DNA of 64,000 bases from Pedobacter yulinensis. GTDB taxonomy: Bacteria; Bacteroidota; Bacteroidia; Sphingobacteriales; Sphingobacteriaceae. The stretch covers positions 744,001-808,000 of the forward strand of contig NZ_KZ686268.1 in NCBI RefSeq assembly GCF_003029735.1, in the 5' to 3' direction. Of the stretch, positions 46,451 through 53,716 are shown in pieces (within the stretch, counting starts at the first letter, position 1; each line of letters opens with the position of its first letter). The position numbers and the translations under genes are program-made. A model generated the notes under the pieces. That model was not told the DNA's origin. It worked only from the letters and a program-made list of their open reading frames with translations, and did no database searches.

Positions 46451-47704
46451 ATGCAAACAGATCAGCAAGCCCGCAACCCGCTCGAAGCCCGTTTTATGCG
46501 TTACGTGCAGGTAGACACGCAATCAGACCCCACCTCACCAAGCTGCCCATCTACTGAAAAACAGAAAGACCTGGGCGCCATGCTGGCCACCGAGCTTAGG
46601 GATATGGGCCTGAGCGATGCCCACCTGGATGACTTTGGGTATGTATACGCCACTCTGCCCGGTAATTCGGGCAAAAAGGTTCCGGTCATTTGTTTTTGTT
46701 CACACATGGATACCTCGCCCGATAGCCCCGGCGCGGGCGTTAAGCCGCTTATTCACCGCAATTACGACGGGCGCGACCTGATGCTTCCTGACGACCCGGC
46801 CGTAGTGATCCGCGAATCGGCGCATCCCGATCTCCGGGCGCAGCATGGCAACGACATCATTACTGCTTCGGGCCTGACGTTGTTAGGAGCCGACAACAAG
46901 GCCGGCATCGCCGCCATCATGGAAGCATTATCGTTCCTCGTGGAACATTCCGAGTTAAAACATGGTACGATCCGCGTTCTTTTTACACCGGATGAGGAGA
47001 TTGGACGCGGCGTAGATCAGGTAGATATGCAGAAACTGGCCGCCGATTTCGGTTATACAATCGACGGAGAGACGCTCGGCTCAATCGAAGATGAAACCTT
47101 CTCGGCCGATGGGGCCGTACTGAAAATTGCAGGGGTAAGTTCTCATCCCGGCTTTGCGAAAGGAAAAATGGAAAATGCCATGCAGATCCTTGCCGAGGTG
47201 CTCACCACGTTGCCCAAAGACCGGCTTCGGCCCGAGGTAACCGAAAGCAAGGAAGGGTTTATACATCCGGTTTCCATAAAGGGCGAAGTTGAGCAGGCGG
47301 AAGCGCACTTTATCCTGCGCGATTTTGACGACACCCTGCTGGAAGCGCACGGCAAGCTGCTGCGCGAAACGGTTGAGTCGGTAATGCGCAATTACCCGGC
47401 CTCGACCCATACCCTCGAGATCAGGCCTCAATACCGCAACATGAAAAACGTCCTGGACCGTTTTCCGCATGTTGTGGCCTACGGGGAAGAAGCCATCAGC
47501 CGCTCGGGGATCGAGGTGAAAAAACGAAGCATTCGGGGTGGGACCGACGGGTCAAGGCTTTCTTTTATGGGACTGCCCTGCCCGAACATTTTTGCCGGCG
47601 AGCATGCTTTTCACAGCCGTCAGGAGTGGGTAAGCGTACAGGACATGCAAAAGGCCGCTGAAGTGATCGTTAACCTGGCGCAGATCTGGGAAGAACGCAG
47701 TTAA
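46451..47704 (+). CDS. pepT: Peptidase T (tripeptide aminopeptidase)
   Basis: The 417-residue M20-type metallopeptidase shows CFCSHMDTSPDSPG (first metal His/Asp), LLGADNKAGIAAIMEAL, FTPDEEIGRGVDQVDM, FTAD-like ETFSADG and GGTDGSRLSFMGLPCPNIFAGEHAFHS. It removes the N-terminal residue of tripeptides in the cytoplasm. Start ATG 46451 fits the family; the frame runs upstream to 46400. A TACCTTTG box (46440-46447) is very close to the start, so the transcript may be nearly leaderless, or the box is a chance match. Confidence 0.95.
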   Translation: MQTDQQARNPLEARFMRYVQVDTQSDPTSPSCPSTEKQKDLGAMLATELRDMGLSDAHLDDFGYVYATLPGNSGKKVPVICFCSHMDTSPDSPGAGVKPLIHRNYDGRDLMLPDDPAVVIRESAHPDLRAQHGNDIITASGLTLLGADNKAGIAAIMEALSFLVEHSELKHGTIRVLFTPDEEIGRGVDQVDMQKLAADFGYTIDGETLGSIEDETFSADGAVLKIAGVSSHPGFAKGKMENAMQILAEVLTTLPKDRLRPEVTESKEGFIHPVSIKGEVEQAEAHFILRDFDDTLLEAHGKLLRETVESVMRNYPASTHTLEIRPQYRNMKNVLDRFPHVVAYGEEAISRSGIEVKKRSIRGGTDGSRLSFMGLPCPNIFAGEHAFHSRQEWVSVQDMQKAAEVIVNLAQIWEERS

Positions 47705-48195
47705 AGCGTTTTTTCCATGATGTAGTCGTTCATGAAATAACCCGACCCGATATCGAGGTCGACCTCTTCCCGTACCTGGAAACCATTGTGTACGTAAAAA
47801 TCGTATGCCTTGTTCTGGCGGTTAACATTTAGCTGGAGCCGCAGCGCGCCCGCTGCTGTTACCCGTTTGACCACTTCATTCATGAGCAGCCGGCCAATAC
47901 CTAGTCCGTGTGCCTCAGGCAGTACATAAAGTTTGTGCAGCTTGAACAGCCGGGCATCGGCCGCAGTACCTGAAAATCCGGCGAAGCCGCAAATCTTATC
48001 CGGCGTTTCGGCCAGGATAAAGGTATGCCCTTCACGGAGTTGGCGCAGCAGTTCGTCGGGGTGGTACAGGGTTTCGAGCATATAATTGACCTGCGCCTGG
48101 CCAATGATCGGGACATAGGTGGGCTGCCAGGTTATTTCGGCGATTTTGCGGATTGCCGCCAGGTCGCCTTCTTGCGCTTCCCGTAGTGTGATCAT
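47701..48195 (-). CDS. GNAT family N-acetyltransferase
   Basis: The 164-residue protein is a single GNAT domain with LYVLPEAHGLGIGRLLMNEVVKRV as the acetyl-CoA binding motif A and LQLNVNRQNKAYDFYVHNGFQ as motif B. The acceptor is unknown. It overlaps the next gene upstream (48192-48195) by 4 bp and its stop overlaps that of pepT on the other strand, so it is translationally linked to its partner on the minus strand. Confidence 0.9.
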   Translation of the reverse strand: MITLREAQEGDLAAIRKIAEITWQPTYVPIIGQAQVNYMLETLYHPDELLRQLREGHTFILAETPDKICGFAGFSGTAADARLFKLHKLYVLPEAHGLGIGRLLMNEVVKRVTAAGALRLQLNVNRQNKAYDFYVHNGFQVREEVDLDIGSGYFMNDYIMEKTL

Positions 48196-48809
48196 AACTT
48201 TTCGCTGATAAAGATGGGCTCACCAGCAAACTCGAAAACGACAAAACCGTCTTCAATAACCCGGAATTCCGGCGCGGGTGTATGTGCATGTTCTTTGTGG
48301 TAATCCTGTTCTTCTTCCTCTTCTGCCGGCTCGCCGTCCATTTTAAGGTTGGTGACCTCGATGTACGAATTGCCCAGTATTTTAAAAATGCTGTCTTTGG
48401 GTTTCCAGACCGAAAAACCGCTTTGAATGGCATAGGTTTTTTCTGTTTCGCTGAACACCACGATCGTGATCAGGGAAGAATAAGCGGTCAGAAACTTCAG
48501 ATCGTGCTGGGGGGTAATGATGTTCACAGCAGGATAACCCCCTTTAATAAGGTGATCGAGCACCAGCGAAGTTGCTTCGGCGGTCCCGCCTATGACTTGG
48601 GTGTTTTCCTGGAGCAGGGCCTCGGCAGGATGCACCACGGCATCGATCTTGATGCCCAACGAGTCGATTTTTTCGTAAGCCGCCCCATGAACGATCACGG
48701 TTGGGCTCCATTCCAGCAACTGGCCCAGCAATTCCTCACTGAAGTTTCCGAGGTCATGAATGTATAGCGCAGGTTCCTGTTTTTCCCTGATGATATGGTG
48801 TGATGACAT
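48192..48809 (-). CDS. Thiamine pyrophosphokinase-like protein (tentative)
   Basis: From ATG 48809 the 205-residue product begins MSSHHIIREKQEPALYIHDLG. It has LLEWSPTVIVHGAAYEKIDSLGIKIDAVV and VIGGTAEATSLVLDHLIKGGYPAVNIITPQ, a pattern like the two-domain thiamine pyrophosphokinase fold, followed by a beta-rich C-terminal part and an acidic stretch (EPAEEEEEQD). I recall similar Bacteroidota genes labelled thiamine pyrophosphokinase, but the classic DxDS and acidic nucleotide motifs are not clear. It overlaps the GNAT gene by 4 bp. The frame is open to 48902, which would put the start inside ada. Confidence 0.5.
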   Translation of the reverse strand: MSSHHIIREKQEPALYIHDLGNFSEELLGQLLEWSPTVIVHGAAYEKIDSLGIKIDAVVHPAEALLQENTQVIGGTAEATSLVLDHLIKGGYPAVNIITPQHDLKFLTAYSSLITIVVFSETEKTYAIQSGFSVWKPKDSIFKILGNSYIEVTNLKMDGEPAEEEEEQDYHKEHAHTPAPEFRVIEDGFVVFEFAGEPIFISEKL

Positions 48810-48850
48810 GCAGCGAAGATAAGGAATGGTCTGAACGGAAGCAATATTGT

Positions 48851-49900
48851 TTAGCGGTCTGCGTGGCGGCGTTCCAGGGTTAGCAATTGTTGTTTGCGCC
48901 ACACGCCACCGCCATAACCGGTCAGCAGGCCGTTTTCGCCGATGACCCGGTGACAGGGGACCAGGATCGAAATGCGGTTCATGCCGTTTGCCCTGCCTAC
49001 GGCGCGAACGGCATGGGCCTGCCCGAGGTGTACAGCCTGTGTTTTGTAGGTGCGCGTCTGACCATAGGGAATGGTTAGCAATTCCTGCCAGACACGGCGC
49101 TGGAAGTCTGTTCCGGGCATAACAAGCGGGACGCTGAATTGCTGAAGTGCACCATTAAAATAGTCGGTCAGTTGTGCTTCCAGCAGGTCGAAATGGGCAT
49201 GCGGCGCCTGGATAATCGTTGCCTGGAGCAGAACCCTGATCTGCTGCAATTCTGTTTCGAGCATTTTCCGGTCGCTGAATTCAAGGAGGCAAATGCCCTC
49301 TGGTGCGGCGCAGGCGATCATCGTTCCGAGGGGTGTTGAAAGACGTTTAAGAAAGATGACCGTTTTGGTCCGGCTCCTGACTGGCGAGTCGCCAAACAGG
49401 GTTTTAAACGTATCGCCAAAGCCGCTCAGGGAATCGTATCCAGACTCAAAAGCGGCCTGGGTAACCGGCAAACCTTCCTTCAGGAGATTAAAGGCATTGT
49501 TGATGCGGTTCATGCGCTGATAAGCATGAAACGTAAGTCCGTGGTGTTTCAGAAACCAACGCCTGATCCATACAGGGTCCAGGCCGCGGCGCTGCAGGTC
49601 TGCATTGGTTATTTTTATGGCTGGAGTTGCCGCAATTTCCCCGATAATCTGGCCAATTTGCGGTGGCGTCAGGTCGAGCGGCTCCAGTGGCCGGCAGACC
49701 TTGCAGGGGCGGTACCCCTGCATCATGGCCGCTGCGGCATTCGGAAAGAAAGTCACATTCTCGGGTCTTGGCTTGCGGGCGCGGCACGAAGGCCTGCAGA
49801 ATACGCCGGTCGTTTTCACAGCAGCAATAAAAGTTCCTTCAAAACTGGTGTCCTTTTCGAGCAGGGCCTGGTAGTAGCGTACCTCAGTTGGTGTATTCAT
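48851..49900 (-). CDS. ada: Ada: methylphosphotriester-sensing activator and O6-methylguanine-DNA methyltransferase
   Basis: The 349-residue protein from ATG 49900 has all parts. The N-terminal zinc/Cys domain (1-75) is FCRPSCRARKP followed by CKVCRP. An AraC-type helix-turn-helix lies at about 80-160. The methyltransferase has VPCHRVIGENGLLTGYGGG with the acceptor Cys. It repairs methylphosphotriesters and O6-methylguanine, and when methylated activates the adaptive response. The strong promoter upstream contains the -33/-7 pair. Confidence 0.93.
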   Translation of the reverse strand: MNTPTEVRYYQALLEKDTSFEGTFIAAVKTTGVFCRPSCRARKPRPENVTFFPNAAAAMMQGYRPCKVCRPLEPLDLTPPQIGQIIGEIAATPAIKITNADLQRRGLDPVWIRRWFLKHHGLTFHAYQRMNRINNAFNLLKEGLPVTQAAFESGYDSLSGFGDTFKTLFGDSPVRSRTKTVIFLKRLSTPLGTMIACAAPEGICLLEFSDRKMLETELQQIRVLLQATIIQAPHAHFDLLEAQLTDYFNGALQQFSVPLVMPGTDFQRRVWQELLTIPYGQTRTYKTQAVHLGQAHAVRAVGRANGMNRISILVPCHRVIGENGLLTGYGGGVWRKQQLLTLERRHADR

Positions 49901-49921
49901 GGGATGTGAAAGTTTATACAA

Positions 49922-49953
49922 CAAAGGTACGGGAGCCCAGCTACAGGATGCAA
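49922..49953 (-). promoter_or_regulatory. Promoter of ada
   Basis: On the minus strand TTG (49951-49953), a 21-bp spacer and TACCTTTG (49922-49929) match the Bacteroidota consensus, 21 bp before the ada start codon. Confidence 0.7.
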
Positions 49954-50152
49954 CCGGAAAACAGACAAGTATTTTATGGAGACGGGGCCAGCGCCCTGGG
50001 CTTTTTGAAAACGACATGCGGTGCCTATGGCGCTTGGGCAGTCCCGCTTTCTGCTGCAAGTCCTCGCCCGTTCCTCCCTGCGAACTTTACGCGCCCATCG
50101 GGTTTAAACGGGAGCAGAACCCCTCAGAAACGCGCTTTTCCTTGCTGCCGGA

Positions 50153-50791
50153 TCAGGCGCCTTTAACCAGGTTGTACAGCTGCAGATAAGCCACTTCGAA
50201 GTCTGGTGCATCATAAACGGCGGCTGAGACTGCAATGCCATAAATGCCGGTTTCCATCAGTGCCGGCACATCTGCTGCGGCAATGCCGCCGACTGCGACG
50301 ACAGGAAAATCCGGTTGCTGCTCCCGCAACAGCTGTATGGCTTGCCGGTAACCGTTGGTGCCCAGCTGGGGATAATTATTGGGCTTGGTGCGGGTCGCTG
50401 CGAAGGGTCCAAGACCCGCATAATCAGCCCCTTCTGCCGCCAGCCGCAATAGGCCTTCGGTGGTGTTGGCAGAACCACCCAGCGTAACGTCGGGACCGAG
50501 GGCCGCCCTAAGCTGCAGAAAGTCAGCATTCATGTCTTCGATGTGAAAGCCCTGAATGTCTGCGCGGCCGTTCAGGTGCACATGGTCGGTTACGATCAGG
50601 GTGGTTCCCCAGTCATCACAGATGCCGGCAATCTTGGCGATGTCTTCCAGAAGCACTTCGTCGGGCTGGTTCAGGCGCCTGTACTGGATCCATTTTGCAC
50701 CTGCCTGGCAGGCAAGCTCAGCCTGGCGCACATGGCTCAGGTTACCAAGCTCATGCGTAATGTACTGAAAGGGTTCTATGAATTTTTTCAT
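50153..50791 (-). CDS. Divergent thiamine phosphate synthase (ThiE family)
   Basis: The 212-residue TIM-barrel protein matches ThiE in the SANTTEG, ADYAGLGPFAATRTKPN and VAVGGIAA blocks. Two blocks that bind the HMP-pyrophosphate are changed: the usual Q-x-R-x-K is QYRRL and the usual ND is TD (VTDHVHL); GxHxGQxD becomes GFHIEDMN. It may use a different substrate or have lost synthase activity. It starts 8 bp after the TonB receptor gene and so falls under the same TPP riboswitch. A thiamine salvage role is likely. The 252 bp between this gene and ada hold only the ada promoter. Confidence 0.75.
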   Translation of the reverse strand: MKKFIEPFQYITHELGNLSHVRQAELACQAGAKWIQYRRLNQPDEVLLEDIAKIAGICDDWGTTLIVTDHVHLNGRADIQGFHIEDMNADFLQLRAALGPDVTLGGSANTTEGLLRLAAEGADYAGLGPFAATRTKPNNYPQLGTNGYRQAIQLLREQQPDFPVVAVGGIAAADVPALMETGIYGIAVSAAVYDAPDFEVAYLQLYNLVKGA

Positions 50792-50799
50792 GGCAGGGT

Positions 50800-53241
50800 C
50801 TAAAATCTGACGTTCAAACTTAATAAAAAGTTGGTGCCCGCCTGCGGAAAGTAAAAGTTTTCCCGAACCACAGTGCCAGACTTGTAACCGTAGGTATAGC
50901 CATTACTGGCGTACATCTTGTTGAAAATGTTGCTGACAAGCAGTCCCAGGTTAACGTTGCGCACACTGCTGAACGAAAAGTCGTAACCGAGCCGGATGTT
51001 GCCCACATGGTAAGCATCCAGTTTCCGGCTTTCGGTCTGGGTATTGTCGAGATATTGTTTGCCTACATACTTGCTTTGGTAGGCAGCCGCAAACCCGCTG
51101 AACGGCTTATATACCAGCTCAGCGAATAAGACCTGGCGTGGAGAAAATGAAATATCGGTATTGGTGAATGAATAGGCTTGTTGCCCGCCGTTGTCATAGT
51201 CATCAATGAACTCGGTAAAGTTCCTGATCTTGTTGCGACTGAAAGCGGCGTTGGCATTTAAGGCAAATTTTGGCGAGATCACATAAGAAGCATCGGCTTC
51301 AATACCCATGCGGTAGCTGCGGTCAACATTTTGCCTGAAATATTCGCCCACATCGTTGATCTTGCCAGTCGTTACGAGCTGATCTTTGTAGAACATGCCA
51401 TATACGTTTAAGCCGGCATGCAGCGCGCCGGTATTGAGGCGGTAACCCACTTCCACATTCTGCAGGTTTTCGGGCACAGGCAGCACGTTTTCAGGCAGGT
51501 TAATGTAATCATCGCGGTTTGGTTCCTTGTTAGCGATGCTGTAAGAGGCATAAAGGTTCTGTGCAGGGGAAATGGTGTAACTGGCGCCGAGTTTGGGGTT
51601 AAAAAAGTTTGGAACATCCCTGACATTAAGCACATTCAGATTTTTCTCAGTGCCGGTTACCTGGTAGAAAATGCGGCGGTATTGCAGATCTGCAAAAAAA
51701 CTGAGGCTTTTAGTTGCCTGGAGGCCAATTTTAAGATAGGTGTTAAAATCAGTTTTGAACGCGTCGTTCTGGTAATACCGGCGGTCGTTGCTGCCGTTCG
51801 ATGCGTATTGTGCCCAGATGACCTGACCGAAGTGATCGCCGCGGTACTCGTTGTAGGCCCCTCCCAGCGTGAACGAGAGCACAGCCGATGGCCGGTAATC
51901 GAAAGCATAGGTTAGCCCGTAAAAGTGGTTGTCCAGCCAGCGGCGGCGCACCAGGTCGGTCGAGCCGATGGTATCGGTGCCAATGATCACGGGCTCGAGC
52001 CCGTAGTCTTCCAGATCTTCTCCGGGTTTCAGTTCCTCGAAATAACCCTTGCCGCGCGTGTAATGCAGGGCGCCGTTAAAAGACAGTTTGTCGCTGAACT
52101 GCCGGGCATACAGGAGCTGGTAGTGGTCCTGCCAATAATTGTCGGTCTGATCCCGGTAGGTAAAACTGTTGTAGCTGCGGCCAGACTGAAGCAGGTTCTG
52201 GGCATCGGTCTCGTTCAGTCCATTGCGGTCAATATAAGCCTGCATGCCGGGTAAGTCGTCCAGGTAGCGCGATTCAGGCACGCCGTTCCAGGCCTGGTAA
52301 GTGCGTTCGGTACCCGAAAAGACGTTCAGTCGCAGCAGGTCTTTTTTCCCGCGGTAAGCGCCTGAAAGGAAGTATGATTTCAGGTTGGAACTGCCCCGGT
52401 CTATATAACCGTCAGATTTGATGCGGGAAAGGCGGCCGTCAAAGCTGTATTTGCCATCGATCCATCCGGTACCAAGTTTGAGTGTGTTTTTCCAGGTGTT
52501 GAAAGAGCCAAAAGTGTTGTTAACTTCCGCGTATGGCCTGTCCTGTGAGCCGCTGGTCTGGATATTGAGGCTTCCGCCGAAGGCGCCGGCACCGTTGGTC
52601 GAAGTGCCTACGCCGCGCTGAATCTGGATGTTTTCGACCGAGGAAGCAAAGTCGGGCATGTTGACCCAAAAGGTTCCCTGGCTTTCGCTGTCATTATAGG
52701 GAATGCCGTTCACGGTGATGTTAATCCGCGTGGCATCGCTGCCGCGGATGCGGATTCCCGTGTAACCGATCCCTGCGCCTGCATCTGACGTGGTCACCAC
52801 GCCAGGTGTATTGTTGAGTATGAAGGGCAGGTCCTGGCCAAAATTATTCTGTTCAATTTCCTGCCGGTCTATGTTTTTATAGGTGGCGGCAGATTTATCG
52901 CCGGCGCGAGTAGCCCGGACCACGACATCTTCGGCGATGAAGGAAGCGGGGTCCAGCCTGAAGATAAGTCCGGTGGCTTCACCCGTAGTTATTTGCCGGC
53001 GCTGGGCGGTATAACCGATGAAGGAGACGATGAGGGTGTGCCGACCGGTTTTCAGTCCCGTGAGACTGAATCGCCCTTGTTCGTTTGTCTGAGTAACCTG
53101 CCGGCCATCGGCGGTTCGTACGGTTGCTCCGGCAAGTGGCCGGTTCAGGTTGTCTGTTACCAGGCCGTTCAGTGTGTCCTGTGCAATGGCCATACAAGGC
53201 GCCAGCAGGGCCAGGATTGCTGCAAATAGAAATCTTTTCAA
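50800..53241 (-). CDS. TonB-dependent receptor for thiamine or its precursors (inferred)
   Basis: The 813-residue outer membrane protein has a signal peptide, a carboxypeptidase-like domain (20-105, DTLNGLVTDNLNRPLAGATVRTADG), a plug domain (about 115-230, with NNTPGVVTTSDAGAGIG and IRIRGSDATRINITVNGIP) and a 22-strand barrel. The start is TTG at 53239-53241, preceded 4 nt away by a perfect GGAGG Shine-Dalgarno, unusual in this phylum. A TPP riboswitch lies upstream, so the ligand is probably thiamine or a precursor taken up with TonB energy. Confidence 0.9.
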   Translation of the reverse strand: MKRFLFAAILALLAPCMAIAQDTLNGLVTDNLNRPLAGATVRTADGRQVTQTNEQGRFSLTGLKTGRHTLIVSFIGYTAQRRQITTGEATGLIFRLDPASFIAEDVVVRATRAGDKSAATYKNIDRQEIEQNNFGQDLPFILNNTPGVVTTSDAGAGIGYTGIRIRGSDATRINITVNGIPYNDSESQGTFWVNMPDFASSVENIQIQRGVGTSTNGAGAFGGSLNIQTSGSQDRPYAEVNNTFGSFNTWKNTLKLGTGWIDGKYSFDGRLSRIKSDGYIDRGSSNLKSYFLSGAYRGKKDLLRLNVFSGTERTYQAWNGVPESRYLDDLPGMQAYIDRNGLNETDAQNLLQSGRSYNSFTYRDQTDNYWQDHYQLLYARQFSDKLSFNGALHYTRGKGYFEELKPGEDLEDYGLEPVIIGTDTIGSTDLVRRRWLDNHFYGLTYAFDYRPSAVLSFTLGGAYNEYRGDHFGQVIWAQYASNGSNDRRYYQNDAFKTDFNTYLKIGLQATKSLSFFADLQYRRIFYQVTGTEKNLNVLNVRDVPNFFNPKLGASYTISPAQNLYASYSIANKEPNRDDYINLPENVLPVPENLQNVEVGYRLNTGALHAGLNVYGMFYKDQLVTTGKINDVGEYFRQNVDRSYRMGIEADASYVISPKFALNANAAFSRNKIRNFTEFIDDYDNGGQQAYSFTNTDISFSPRQVLFAELVYKPFSGFAAAYQSKYVGKQYLDNTQTESRKLDAYHVGNIRLGYDFSFSSVRNVNLGLLVSNIFNKMYASNGYTYGYKSGTVVRENFYFPQAGTNFLLSLNVRF

Positions 53242-53311
53242 TTTTCCTCCGTTAAATTAGCCGGAAGCAGGGGTTGGTCCCCCGGCAATAATACTGTTTA
53301 AACTTGCATAT

Positions 53312-53430
53312 CCGCTCCCTACGCCGGCATTACCCGGATCAGGTGTATCCGATCAGCCTGCGTGGACAGTGCGGTCGGATTGGGTATGATCTCAGCCTGT
53401 GTTTGTGTTTAAAAAACAAGGCACCCCTTA
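53312..53430 (-). promoter_or_regulatory. Thiamine pyrophosphate (TPP) riboswitch
   Basis: On the minus strand the sequence has all the conserved parts of the THI box: GGGGTGCC at the 5' side (53420-53427), GGCTGAGATCATACCC in the pyrimidine-sensing arm, and ACCTGATCCGGGTAATGCCGG then CGTAGGGA at the 3' side (53314-53341). The P3 arm between is extended. It senses TPP and represses the receptor and thiE-like genes that follow. The expression platform is not obvious: no T-run terminator is seen, so control of translation at the strong GGAGG/TTG start is likely. Confidence 0.92.
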
Positions 53431-53499
53431 TGATTGCTGGCAAAGGTAAAAAAAATTGGGGAAATGCCGCCTGGCCGACGAACAGAATTTGAGTCCTGC

Positions 53500-53532
53500 A
53501 AAGTTGGTAACTTTCACAAAGTTACCAACTTT
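53500..53532. repeat. Perfect 15-bp inverted repeat between TPP riboswitch and tex
   Basis: The arms AAAGTTGGTAACTTT and AAAGTTACCAACTTT are exact reverse complements separated by CAC. It sits alone in the region from 53431 to 53716, where I see no gene. It could be an operator for a dimeric regulator, a mobile palindromic element of the genus, or a structural hairpin. Confidence 0.9.
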
Positions 53533-53716
53533 AAGTTAAAAAAGTCAATATTTTTTAATCAAAAAGATAATAGAAGAAGCTGATCGTGAGTGGCGTTTCA
53601 CAAACACGCAAGGGCGCTGTGCCTGGTCCCTGCCGGGTCATATATGGTTTTTTTATTCGAAATGGCCGCTGTTTATCGGTGGATTGATAACTTTGCCCCC
53701 TCAAACGGATCAGCAT

